Assembly: GCF_011758645.1 (NCBI RefSeq)
Contig: NZ_JAAMOZ010000001.1
Location: 682,001-746,000 of the forward strand
Source: Brooklawnia cerclae
GTDB lineage: Bacteria > Actinomycetota > Actinomycetes > Propionibacteriales > Propionibacteriaceae
Direction of reading: 5' to 3'
DNA length: 64,000 nucleotides
The notes under the pieces are model-generated. The model was not told where the DNA came from and did no database searches. It saw only the letters and a list, made by a program, of their open reading frames with translations. Each line of letters begins with the position of its first letter. The stretch's first letter is position 1. Positions 42,361 through 50,764 of the stretch are shown piece by piece. The translations under genes and the position numbers were made by a program.

Positions 42361-44244
42361 TCAGATCGCCTTCACTTCAGTCGAAGGGGAAACTTCACGG
42401 AAAATCTGCTCAGCGTTGATCCGAGCGGCGTCAGACTCGAACCCATCGTCACGGAAAACTGCGCGAAGAGGTTGCCGCCGCGCCATCTCGCGGATCGCCT
42501 CTGAAGTCAAATTGCGATCAAAACAGGCAAGGAGCATACCGTCCTCGACATTGAACAAAGTGTAGGTGGGGAAATCCTCTTGGACAATCGACATGGTGGG
42601 CTCTAGTCCCCAGTCCAACATCACCTGGAACAGCAGATCCAGTCCGCTCCGGTCATCCCTAATACTTGACACTAAGGTGTCAATGCTCAGCTGCTCCAAA
42701 GTGTCAGCAGATTGCAACACTGCATTTCGGTTCGAGTTATCCACCCTCAACACGCGGAATCCCGTATCCAAAGCCAATGATTTCTTGGTGGCTTCGCTTG
42801 ACGCTCTTGAGCCAGCGCGACGGATCCGTTCCTTCGAGATTTCTGCCACAGTGTGAGGGGCTCCGATTGAGTTCGTGAACTCAATACCAGTTCGGGCGAC
42901 GGATTCTGCCGGGCCTGAGACGCTATTCAATTGGACATCGAGATCCTCGGGAATCTGCATTGCTATAAATGAGCGTGGCACGCCGTCGGCGACTGACTGA
43001 TCAAAGAGACCATGTACTGTAGATGCAGATCCGGAGAATAGGTCAATGACAATATCGCCTGGAGAGGAAGCGGTTGCTTGTATGAGTTGGCGCATTAGAC
43101 GCACTGGCTTCGGGTAAGAAAACGTCCCTGCCATCTCTAGGGACTCAAGATCAGCGGTACCCTCTTCCGAAAGAACCTTAATTATCGAGTACAGTTTTGA
43201 CTTTGCCTCATTGAGCGGTGTGCGCTTAGCGACGATGTGCCCTCCCTTCCAGGGCATAAGGAATAGCGTCCCAGCCTCCAGCTGAGAGTCAATCTCGTCC
43301 TTCTTAGCCTGGCCTTTATAGGTAACAATCTCTTCGTATAGACAACGACGTTCCGTGCCTGTCTCGTACTTGCCGAAGGTCTTTCTTAGGACGTCATCAT
43401 CGATGAGGTATTGCACACCGTCGATGATTTCGGTTCGTCCCTGCACAACTTTGTCTCGACGGAGCGGCTCGACAGAATCGATATTCCGAGCGATTGTAAG
43501 AATGTAGTCATGACCGCGAACAAGGTTCTTAGCATTTCCTCCACCTTTGGCTCGTTGATGGATCAGAGTTCCAATGAAGTTGCCTCTTCCGAACAACTCG
43601 TCAAGCAGCAGCCGGAGACCCGCAACTTCTCCATCGTCGATGCTGACCATTAGGACACCTTTGTCGCTGAGCAGCGAGCGTGCTAGCTTGAGTCGCGGAT
43701 ACATCATATCGAGCCAGTCGGAATGAAATCGCCCGTTAGACTCCGGGTTTGCATTGAGCAGTTCGCCGTTCTCCCTGGCTTGTCCTGAACGCAGTAGATA
43801 CGACTCTGCATCCTCCGCAAAGTCATCGTCGTAGATAAAATCGTTGCCAGTGTTGTATGGAGGGTCGATGTAGATGAGTTTGACCTTGCCGAGGTATGAC
43901 TCCTGGAGTAGCTTGAGCGCCTCCAAGTTGTCCCCCTCGATGAAGAGGTTCTTGGTCGTGTCGAAATCGACAGATTCCTCGCGGATCGGACGGAGCGACT
44001 TGGCGATCGGCGCGTTCGCTGCGAACGCTGCTGCGCGCTTGCCCGGCCAGTCGAGTCGGTACCGCTCTTGCGGTCCGTCGACGATGTGATCGGAGAGTTC
44101 CTGGCGGAGGAGGTCGAAGTCGACGGCCCGCTGCGGATTTCCGTCGGCATCGAGAGTCTCGGTGATGACGGTTGGGAACAGTTCGGCGAGCTTGTCGATG
44201 TTCGCCTCGGTCAGGTCGGGCGATGTCATGCGCAGTTTTTCCAT
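42361..44244 (-). CDS. Type III-like site-specific DNA adenine methyltransferase (Mod)
   Basis: A 627-aa beta-class N6-adenine methyltransferase. The catalytic motif IV DPPYNTG is at 127-133 and precedes the cofactor motif DLFSGSAS (401-408), the beta-class order. The target-recognition region lies between and after them. In this part the DNA is AT-richer than in the amino-terminal third (44244 to about 43900), which suggests a replaced recognition domain. The ATG (MEKLRM) is 5 bp downstream of the DUF4391 stop. It modifies host DNA at the site recognised by the Res partner just downstream and should be lethal to lose alone. The site itself cannot be read from sequence. Confidence 0.9.
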   Translation of the reverse strand: MEKLRMTSPDLTEANIDKLAELFPTVITETLDADGNPQRAVDFDLLRQELSDHIVDGPQERYRLDWPGKRAAAFAANAPIAKSLRPIREESVDFDTTKNLFIEGDNLEALKLLQESYLGKVKLIYIDPPYNTGNDFIYDDDFAEDAESYLLRSGQARENGELLNANPESNGRFHSDWLDMMYPRLKLARSLLSDKGVLMVSIDDGEVAGLRLLLDELFGRGNFIGTLIHQRAKGGGNAKNLVRGHDYILTIARNIDSVEPLRRDKVVQGRTEIIDGVQYLIDDDVLRKTFGKYETGTERRCLYEEIVTYKGQAKKDEIDSQLEAGTLFLMPWKGGHIVAKRTPLNEAKSKLYSIIKVLSEEGTADLESLEMAGTFSYPKPVRLMRQLIQATASSPGDIVIDLFSGSASTVHGLFDQSVADGVPRSFIAMQIPEDLDVQLNSVSGPAESVARTGIEFTNSIGAPHTVAEISKERIRRAGSRASSEATKKSLALDTGFRVLRVDNSNRNAVLQSADTLEQLSIDTLVSSIRDDRSGLDLLFQVMLDWGLEPTMSIVQEDFPTYTLFNVEDGMLLACFDRNLTSEAIREMARRQPLRAVFRDDGFESDAARINAEQIFREVSPSTEVKAI

Positions 44245-44249
44245 GGGTC

Positions 44250-44921
44250 TTACCTTTGCTGTTCCAGCTGTGCTTGTTTGGTCTTGAGGGTGCGGCGCAG
44301 TTCAACCTTGCGGTTGAACTGCTTCTCGGTGCGGAGCTTGCGCTCCAGTGTTTTGATCTCGCGTTCGAGCTTGCCGACGGTCTTCAGTCTGTCAGCGACC
44401 TCCGACATTCCTTCGCCTGGACGAACCTCGACATCGGCGAGCGGTTCTAGAAGGGCTGCGTAGAGGGCAGGCAAGGTAATGGCGGTCGGTAGCGGTTGGC
44501 GCTCGGTGTCAGCGGGCTGCCAGCCGGTGCTGAAGTACTGGCTGATCTTCGGGGCACCCGCACCGAGTTGCTTGTGGGCTGCGACCATGCGAGTCGCGCG
44601 TACGCCGGCGTCGTCGCGGTTGACCTCGAAGATGATCGGGCGCGGGATGGACTTGTCGATGGCGCCGAGCACCTGCTCGGAGACGTCGGTCCCTTTGGTA
44701 TCGACCTGGAAGATAGCGATGTCGGGGACCTCAGCAGTACTCTCCAGGTTGATGCTCGCTTGAGCCAAGTCATAGGCCCAGATCACGCGATCGACCTCGG
44801 AGATAAACTTCTCCCGCAAGGCACTGTTCACGCTGGCGTGCTCGTAGAACTTCTCCTTGGGCACCCGTCGCCCGAAGTGGGCGGCGCTCGGCCACTGGTA
44901 CAGCAGGTCAGTCACCGGCAC
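44250..44921 (-). CDS. DUF4391 protein
   Basis: A 223-aa DUF4391 protein. The N-terminus has LLYQWPSAAHFGRRVPKEKFYEHASV, then SEVDRVIWAYDLAQASINL, VPDIAIFQVDTKG and RPIIFEVNRDDAGVRATRMVAAHKQLG. The last 55 residues are a predicted coiled coil (RLKTVGKLEREIKTLERKLRTEKQFNRKVELRR in pieces). DUF4391 genes recur between SNF2-type helicases and adenine methyltransferases in defence operons, but no activity is known. GTG at 44921 follows GGAGGAGG; 44915 is an alternative. It overlaps the helicase stop and lies 5 bp before Mod. The coiled coil suggests a bridging role between the two enzymes (inference). Confidence 0.8.
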   Translation of the reverse strand: MPVTDLLYQWPSAAHFGRRVPKEKFYEHASVNSALREKFISEVDRVIWAYDLAQASINLESTAEVPDIAIFQVDTKGTDVSEQVLGAIDKSIPRPIIFEVNRDDAGVRATRMVAAHKQLGAGAPKISQYFSTGWQPADTERQPLPTAITLPALYAALLEPLADVEVRPGEGMSEVADRLKTVGKLEREIKTLERKLRTEKQFNRKVELRRTLKTKQAQLEQQR

Positions 44922-47900
44922 TCGCCTCCTCCGTGGAGTCGACGACGGCGATGAAGGCGGTGAGTTCGAAGTCATCGAGTCCGGCGATGGTCTGAGTGAG
45001 GGCGGTGGTGGGGCCGGGGGTGAACAGGCTGTCGATGTCGCGTTCCTCGGTGACGTTGATCATCGAGTGGATCGCATCCGTCAGCAGCTGCGAGTACGCG
45101 CTCATGTCGGCGCCGTCGCGGGTCGCCTCGTTGAACGCGCGAACCGCACTGGGGACGGGCTGGTCATAGGGGCGGCAGCCGCTGCGCAGGAGGTCGAGCA
45201 GGTGCTTGGCCTCGGTATGGTCGGCGATCACCTGGCCGTCCTCGTTGAGGTAGACGAGGTAGTGCGGGTGGAGACGGTTTCCACGGTTCATGTGCTCGTC
45301 GGCGTTGACGTTGCGCAACGCGAAGATCACGCCGGGCACCAGCCCCTTGGCGGGGTCGGCGGGGACGACGGCATGCAGGCCCTTCGGGACGGTGGCGAGG
45401 TCGCCGTACTGCTTGATGTAGCCGAGCAGGTCCATGCGGAAGTCGTTGAGTCCGAGGTCGGTGATGGAGACCCCGGTGCGGACGTCTTCCAACTCAATGA
45501 CTTCATCTTGGAGCTTGCGGAGCTGTTCCTTGCGGAATGCAGCGTCCGGGTCTTCCTGCGTGAGGACGTTGTCGTCGGCGGTGCCCGCGATGTCGGCGAT
45601 CACCATCCGGTTCTCGACGCGTTCCTTGAGGTTAATGTACTCGTCCAGTGAGATGTCGGGCCAGAAGTTCACCAACTGGATGACCTGGTTGGTGGACCCG
45701 ATGCGGTCGATACGTCCGAACCGTTGGATGATGCGTACCGGGTTCCAGTGGATGTCGTAGTTGATCAGGTAGTCGCAGTCCTGGAGGTTCTGGCCCTCGC
45801 TGATGACGTCGGTGCCGATCAACACGTCCAGCTCGCGGGTCTCTCCGGGCATGGTCAGCTCGCGCTGCTTGGAGCGCGGGGAGAACAGGGACATGATCTG
45901 CTGGAAGTCGTACCCCTTCCCCAGGGTGGTGTGGGCACGGTTGCCGCCGGTGATGACCGCCGTCTCCAACCCCGCGGTGGCAAGTGCTGGTGCGAGGTTC
46001 TTGTAGAGATAGTCGGTGGTGTCAGCGAAGGCGGAGAACACCAGGACCTTACGGTTGCCGGGGTTGATTGGATGCTGCTCTTTGGAGCGGATGATGTCTT
46101 TGAGCTTGCGGAGCTTCAAATCGTGGTCGGGGGTGACCTTGTTCATCTCGTCGAGGAGTTCACGCAGAGTCTCGCGATCGTTCCACAGGTCCCGTTGCCA
46201 GGACTCGATGTCGAGGTCGTCCAGGTCGATGCGGATCTTCTCTCCGAAGGAGAGGGCCTCAATGTTGGCGTCGTCCTCGTCGTCGATGTCGAAGTCTTGC
46301 CCCGCCATGTCCGGGACAAGATCGGCGAGGTTTCCAGCGTGGTTGCTGATCCGGGACAGCGTGTGCGTGACAGAGCCTTGGACCTTGCCCAGCGTCAGGC
46401 GGAACGCCTCAACCGAACTCTCCAGACGCTTGAGGAGGTTGACGGTCATGAGCTGCTTGAGTCCCTGCTCGCGGCCCGCCTGCCCCAGATTCGACCGGGC
46501 GCTGCCTGTGGTGACGTCGTAGAGGTCCTCGTACTTGCTGCGACGGGACGGGAACACGTAGGCCAGCGGGGTGTAGACGGCCAAGGTGAGGGCCTGGAGC
46601 TGTTCGAAGATGTCGTTGAAGCCCGGAACGTCCGGGAGGTCGGTGAGCGGTTCACGCACGGAGATGGGCGTGAGGCGTTCGGGGAAGGCGCCGATCTCGG
46701 TCGTGTCGTAGAAGGCCTGGATGTGCTTGCGCGACCGGGCGATGGTCACCGAGTCCAGAAGTTCGAAGAAGTCGAAGTCCAGCATCTTCAAGATCCGGTC
46801 CGTGGTGCGCTGCTCGGCGTCGAGCTTGGACCATTCGTTGAAGACCCGCTGGGCGTCGGAGAAGACCTTCTCCACGCTGGTGGAGATGTTCAGGTGCTTG
46901 GCGAGATTCTCCGACTCGCCCTCGTAGGCGAGCTGGAGCTGGTTTTTCAGGTCGTTGAACCGGTTGTTCACCGGGGTGGCCGACAGCATGAGAACCTTGG
47001 TCTTCACGCCCTCCTTAATGACCTGGCGCATGAGGCGCTGGTAGCGCGACTCCTTCTCCTCCGCGTAGTCGGCATTGCGGAAGTTGTGAGACTCGTCAAT
47101 CACCACCAGGTCGTAGTTGCCCCAGTTGATGCGGGCCAGATCCAGGCCAAGGGACTCGCCCTTTGTTCGCGATAGGTCGGTGTGGGCGAGGACGTCGTAG
47201 GCAAAGCGGTCCTCGCGGAAGAGGTTGGTGGTGTAGTTGGAGTTGTAGTTCGTCCAGTTCTCTGCCAGCTTCTTGGGGCACAGGACCAGCACGGACTTGT
47301 TGCGTAGCTCGTAGTACTTGATGACGGCCAGCGCGGTGAAGGTCTTACCGAGACCGACGGAGTCGGCGAGGATACAGCCGTTGTAGGTTTCCAGTTTGTT
47401 GATGATGCCGGTGGCGGCGTCATGCTGGAAGTTGTACAGGCTCTTCCAGACCTTGGTCTCTTGGTAGCCGGTGCGGTCGTTGGGGAGGACGTCGTCGTTG
47501 ATGTCGTCGAGGAAGTCAGCGAACAGGTTGTAGAGGATGAGGAAGTAGATGCGCTCTGGGGAGTTCTCCGCGTACACCGTGGCGATGTGGTCGCAGACCG
47601 CCTGTGTGACGTCGTCGAGCTGCTCAGGGTTGTTCCAGATCTGGTCGAACAAGGCAAGGAACGATTGGGTTTCAGCCGCGCCCTCGAATTTGGTCACGAC
47701 GTTGGAGACGGCCGGGCCCTTCTCATAACCCAGGTCAGTGGTCGTGAATCCTTGGATCGGAAAGTAGGCGGCACGGTCATCTACCGCTGCCAACGGCTGC
47801 ATGGGGCTGCCCGTGGCGTTGGAACGGAAGGTGACCTTGCTGCGCACCCAGTCCGCGCACTCCCGCGCGATGGCCTTCTGGGTGAGCTTGTTGCGCAGCC

Positions 47901-48180
47901 GGATCTCGAACTCTGACCCAGCGATCGCCGACTCGGCATGCCCGGCAGGGATGAAGAACTGACGGCGCTCTTTGCGGATCTTGTCGGTCACATCCTCGGC
48001 TACGAACGATGGGGACGTGAAGATGAACTCCAGCTCGTCGACCCGCTCCAGTTCCTTCTTCAGTGCCTCGAAAGCGAAGATGGAGAACGTGGAGGCAGCG
48101 ATCCTGACCTTCGACCCGCTGGCCAGAACCGTCTTCAGGTCATCGCCCAGACGGTCGTTGACGTTGTCGATGATGCGCAC
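44908..48180 (-). CDS. SNF2-family helicase with PLD-like N-terminal region
   Basis: A 1090-aa SF2/SNF2 ATPase. The first 200 residues (KVRIAASTFSIFAFEALKKELERVDELEFIFTSPSF pattern) resemble the phospholipase-D-like N-terminal region found in such helicases, but no complete HKD motif was seen. Walker A is LADSVGLGKTF (271-281), the DESH box IDESHNFRN (362-365), motif III LSATPVNN. The second RecA lobe has DVLIGTDVISEGQNLQDCD and QRFGRIDRIGS. The GTG start is 5 bp after the HTH gene stop. It probably remodels or translocates on DNA to license the Mod/Res pair. Related helicases occur in DISARM-like systems, but the DUF1998 partner (DrmB) is absent here. Confidence 0.87.
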   Translation of the reverse strand: MRIIDNVNDRLGDDLKTVLASGSKVRIAASTFSIFAFEALKKELERVDELEFIFTSPSFVAEDVTDKIRKERRQFFIPAGHAESAIAGSEFEIRLRNKLTQKAIARECADWVRSKVTFRSNATGSPMQPLAAVDDRAAYFPIQGFTTTDLGYEKGPAVSNVVTKFEGAAETQSFLALFDQIWNNPEQLDDVTQAVCDHIATVYAENSPERIYFLILYNLFADFLDDINDDVLPNDRTGYQETKVWKSLYNFQHDAATGIINKLETYNGCILADSVGLGKTFTALAVIKYYELRNKSVLVLCPKKLAENWTNYNSNYTTNLFREDRFAYDVLAHTDLSRTKGESLGLDLARINWGNYDLVVIDESHNFRNADYAEEKESRYQRLMRQVIKEGVKTKVLMLSATPVNNRFNDLKNQLQLAYEGESENLAKHLNISTSVEKVFSDAQRVFNEWSKLDAEQRTTDRILKMLDFDFFELLDSVTIARSRKHIQAFYDTTEIGAFPERLTPISVREPLTDLPDVPGFNDIFEQLQALTLAVYTPLAYVFPSRRSKYEDLYDVTTGSARSNLGQAGREQGLKQLMTVNLLKRLESSVEAFRLTLGKVQGSVTHTLSRISNHAGNLADLVPDMAGQDFDIDDEDDANIEALSFGEKIRIDLDDLDIESWQRDLWNDRETLRELLDEMNKVTPDHDLKLRKLKDIIRSKEQHPINPGNRKVLVFSAFADTTDYLYKNLAPALATAGLETAVITGGNRAHTTLGKGYDFQQIMSLFSPRSKQRELTMPGETRELDVLIGTDVISEGQNLQDCDYLINYDIHWNPVRIIQRFGRIDRIGSTNQVIQLVNFWPDISLDEYINLKERVENRMVIADIAGTADDNVLTQEDPDAAFRKEQLRKLQDEVIELEDVRTGVSITDLGLNDFRMDLLGYIKQYGDLATVPKGLHAVVPADPAKGLVPGVIFALRNVNADEHMNRGNRLHPHYLVYLNEDGQVIADHTEAKHLLDLLRSGCRPYDQPVPSAVRAFNEATRDGADMSAYSQLLTDAIHSMINVTEERDIDSLFTPGPTTALTQTIAGLDDFELTAFIAVVDSTEEASAGD

Positions 48181-48185
48181 GCGAA

Positions 48186-48386
48186 TCAGCCACCCGCCTT
48201 GGTGGAGTCCGAGTCGGCGGCGCCGTCGTTGCGGACCCAGTCATCGACCTCGGTGGCTTGGAACTTCCAGAGGCGGCCTATCTTGTGGGCGGGCATGCCC
48301 TTGTCGGCGATCCACGCGTAGACGGTGTCTTTGGTGACGCCGAGGTGGGCCGCGATGTCGTCTGCTGACAGCCACGGCTCGGTCAC
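48186..48386 (-). CDS. Excisionase-type (MerR-like) helix-turn-helix protein
   Basis: A 66-aa DNA-binding protein of the excisionase/HTH_17 type: WLSADDIAAHLGVTKDTVYAWIADKGMPAHKIGRLWKF in pieces, then EVDDWVRNDG. GTG at 48386 has a good GGGAGG site. It is the first gene of the defence operon, 5 bp before the helicase gene, so it is better read as its autoregulator than as the element's excisionase. A near-perfect palindrome (48434-48451) just upstream is a candidate operator. Confidence 0.8.
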   Translation of the reverse strand: MTEPWLSADDIAAHLGVTKDTVYAWIADKGMPAHKIGRLWKFQATEVDDWVRNDGAADSDSTKAGG

Positions 48387-48433
48387 GTTGGTCCTCCCTC
48401 GACGGTGCGGGCCCCACCAGCTGGGACACCGTG

Positions 48434-48451
48434 CTGATTCTACCGAATCAG
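48434..48451. promoter_or_regulatory. Palindromic operator candidate between the defence operon and the AraC gene
   Basis: CTGATTC TACC GAATCAG is a perfect 7-bp inverted repeat with a 4-bp centre, in the 134-bp divergent region (48387-48520). It lies 48 bp upstream of the HTH gene and 70 bp from the AraC gene. It suits a dimeric HTH regulator controlling both directions. Confidence 0.5.
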
Positions 48452-48520
48452 ACCCCGTTTGTGCGGAGATGTCCCACCCAAGCGGGGTGCACGCCACAGG
48501 CCCATGAGCGAAAATGAGGT

Positions 48521-49489
48521 ATGGAGCGAATCTTCCCTGACGGTGTGGAGGCCGTCCGTGAGCGGGCTCCCGGGCCAATCCATGTCGAGACAGCGACGTT
48601 TGACCAGGTCGTGGACCCAGTCGCGTACACGTGCTTGAAGTTCATGCTGTTCCGGGAGGGTGCCTGTATGGTGCACGCCGCCCAGGGCAAGGTGAGCGCT
48701 CGTCCGGGATCGCTGGTGATCGTCTGTGCGGGGACGCTGTGTGGCGGCATCCCTGAGCCCAGTGTGAGGGTCACGACGGCCTACGTGAGCTTGGACTATC
48801 TGCTGGATCAGCTGACGTGGCGGCTCAACGGCCTGCTGCTGGACCGCCATGAGGCCGAGGCGATCGCGGCGAAGGCGTTCCGCGACAACATGTGGGCGAC
48901 CAGCCTCGGCTCTGACGTCGCAGCTGAGATGGGCAGGCTGCTTGACCGGGTCGAACAGGTCCAGAGCGAGGGCGGCGGCTTCTATGACATCGAGGCCACG
49001 TTCGCTTCCCTCCTGAGCTTGCTGGTCCCGCTCCTGCCCTACGAGAACATCTCGAAAGGCCCAGTGCGGTCCTTGGCCGACGAGGGCGAGGGCGGGCGGT
49101 TCCCGCCGCTGCGGCGGGAGATCGTCTCCGTCGGTCAGGCCGTGCAGAGCGAGCTTTCTCGCAGATGGACGCTCACGGATCTGGCAGGGATCGCTCACCT
49201 GTCGGCGCGTCAGCTGGGCCGGGCGTTTCGCGAGTCCTACGGCTTGCCGCCGATGTCGTATGTGGCGATGTTGCGGGCCAAGGAGATGGCCCGCCTGCTG
49301 CGCGATGAACCGGACTGTTCGGTGGAAGCGGTCGGGCGTATGGTCGGTTGGAGAGGCCGCTCACACGCTCGAGAGAAGTTCACGGCTCTGCTGGGGATCG
49401 GCCCGGATGAGTACCGGAGGCGGGCTCGTGGTCTGGATCTGGCCACGCCTGGACCGGATACGGCCGAAACCGCCGCTGAGGGCTCGTAA
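48521..49489 (+). CDS. AraC family transcriptional regulator
   Basis: A 322-aa regulator. The C-terminal 110 residues carry the two-HTH AraC domain: SRRWTLTDLAGIAHLSARQLGRAFRESYGLPPMSYVAMLRAKEMARLLRD in pieces, then CSVEAVGRMVGWRGRSHAREKF and IGPDEYRRRARG. The N-terminal 200 residues are a cupin-like effector domain. It is divergent from the defence operon and is the first gene on the transfer-operon side. Its position suggests that it controls conjugation genes in response to a signal, but that is contextual. The start at 48521 was chosen from the open frame. Confidence 0.86.
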   Translation: MERIFPDGVEAVRERAPGPIHVETATFDQVVDPVAYTCLKFMLFREGACMVHAAQGKVSARPGSLVIVCAGTLCGGIPEPSVRVTTAYVSLDYLLDQLTWRLNGLLLDRHEAEAIAAKAFRDNMWATSLGSDVAAEMGRLLDRVEQVQSEGGGFYDIEATFASLLSLLVPLLPYENISKGPVRSLADEGEGGRFPPLRREIVSVGQAVQSELSRRWTLTDLAGIAHLSARQLGRAFRESYGLPPMSYVAMLRAKEMARLLRDEPDCSVEAVGRMVGWRGRSHAREKFTALLGIGPDEYRRRARGLDLATPGPDTAETAAEGS

Positions 49490-49684
49490 TCCGCCCGTCT
49501 GCTTGCTTTTCTGGTAGTGCGTCAGGTGTCACGCCGGGTCCCTGACGGCCAACCCCGCCAGCGACCCCGAGCGCTGCACCACTCCTACCCTTTTTGACCG
49601 TCGTCTTCTCGTTGGACTCCTCGGCGCACCTCATTGCCACAGCCCCACCCCGGGGCACAGGCCGTGAGGCGGGAGGAGCGCGAG

Positions 49685-50764
49685 ATGGCGACACGACGAG
49701 AGGACCAGCAGGCGGCCCGTGAGGCGCGCCTGGATGAGCTGCACGGCAAGCTCACCGCTGCCGTGGACCAGCTCGTTTCTGGTGAGGACTGGAAGCGTGC
49801 GTTGGCGTTTGCGGCGAACTTCCGCTCGCGCAGTTTCAACAACACGCTGCTGATCTGGGCCCAGCACGCCGCGGCCTATGAGCGCGGCCTGGTGCCCGAG
49901 TCGACGCCGTCGTATGTGGCGGGGTACAAGCAGTGGCAGGGGCTGGGGCGTCAGGTGCAGAAGGGTCAGCCCGGGTATCAGATCATCGCTCCAGTGACCG
50001 GCAGGTTCGCTTCGGCCACCCCACAGGATGCCGACTCGTGGCGCAGGTTGGGCAAGTTCGAGAAGCCCCGGCCCGGTGAGGCGGTGCGCTCGAAGATGGT
50101 CGGGGTGCGCCCGGCCTACGTGTGGGACGCCTCCCAGACTGCGGGCGACGACATTCCTGAGCCCCCACGTCCCAAGCTGCTGGAAGGCGAAGCACCCACC
50201 GGATTGTGGGAGGGGCTGGCCTCGCAGGTGAAAGCCGCCGGATTCGACCTCGTCGATGTTGTCGCGGCGTCGGAGATCTATGGGGCGAATGGGGTCACCG
50301 ACTACGCCGCGCACACGGTCACGGTGCGCGGCGACATGGATGCCGCGGCCCGGGTGAAGACTCTGGCGCACGAGTTGGGGCACGTCCTCATGCACGGCCC
50401 CGAGAATCAGGATGCGCGCCAGCATCGGGGGATCAGCGAGGTAGAGGCCGAATCGGTCGCCCTCATGATCTGCGCCGCGCACGGCATAGACACCTCCGGC
50501 TACACGATCCCGTACGTCTCCGGCTGGGCGGGCCAAGTGGAGGGAAGCGAGCCTGCCGAGGTCGTCAAGTCGACGGGAGAACGCGTCCGCACTGTCGCGC
50601 TGAAGATCCTCGACCAACTCGACACCACGCAGGTCGGCAACGGCACGCCACCTGGACTGGAACGTGACACCCCAGCACGAGAGACCACGCGGCAGGCGGT
50701 GGCCGCCGACCGAGCAACACCGGTAGGGCGCGAGCCCGTGCTCGCTGAGGCCAGGAGTCTGTGA
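49685..50764 (+). CDS. ardC: ArdC-like antirestriction protein with zincin domain
   Basis: A 359-aa ArdC-family protein. Residues 1-130 form the N-terminal ssDNA-binding domain (FRSRSFNNTLLIWAQHAAAYERGL, YVAGYKQWQGLGRQVQKGQPGYQI). A C-terminal metallopeptidase-like domain has the zinc motif LAHELGHVLMHGP near residue 225 and the ISEVEAESVALMICAAHGI helix with the third ligand. ArdC protects single-stranded DNA entering a recipient from restriction. The ATG at 49685 follows GGGAGGAGCGCGAG and overlaps no other gene; an upstream TTG frame exists but is not needed. First gene of the long plus-strand transfer operon. Confidence 0.9.
   Translation: MATRREDQQAAREARLDELHGKLTAAVDQLVSGEDWKRALAFAANFRSRSFNNTLLIWAQHAAAYERGLVPESTPSYVAGYKQWQGLGRQVQKGQPGYQIIAPVTGRFASATPQDADSWRRLGKFEKPRPGEAVRSKMVGVRPAYVWDASQTAGDDIPEPPRPKLLEGEAPTGLWEGLASQVKAAGFDLVDVVAASEIYGANGVTDYAAHTVTVRGDMDAAARVKTLAHELGHVLMHGPENQDARQHRGISEVEAESVALMICAAHGIDTSGYTIPYVSGWAGQVEGSEPAEVVKSTGERVRTVALKILDQLDTTQVGNGTPPGLERDTPARETTRQAVAADRATPVGREPVLAEARSL

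Noticed and set aside
37978-48386. Classification of the operon as DISARM or BREX
   Set aside because: A helicase and methyltransferase are shared, but there is no DUF1998 (DrmB) partner, no PglZ alkaline-phosphatase-like protein and no BrxC-type ATPase. Mod and Res are type III-like.
48186-48386. The 66-aa HTH protein as the element's excisionase
   Set aside because: It resembles excisionases in fold, but it lies 5 bp ahead of the helicase gene in the defence operon, with no integrase nearby. A regulator is the simpler reading.
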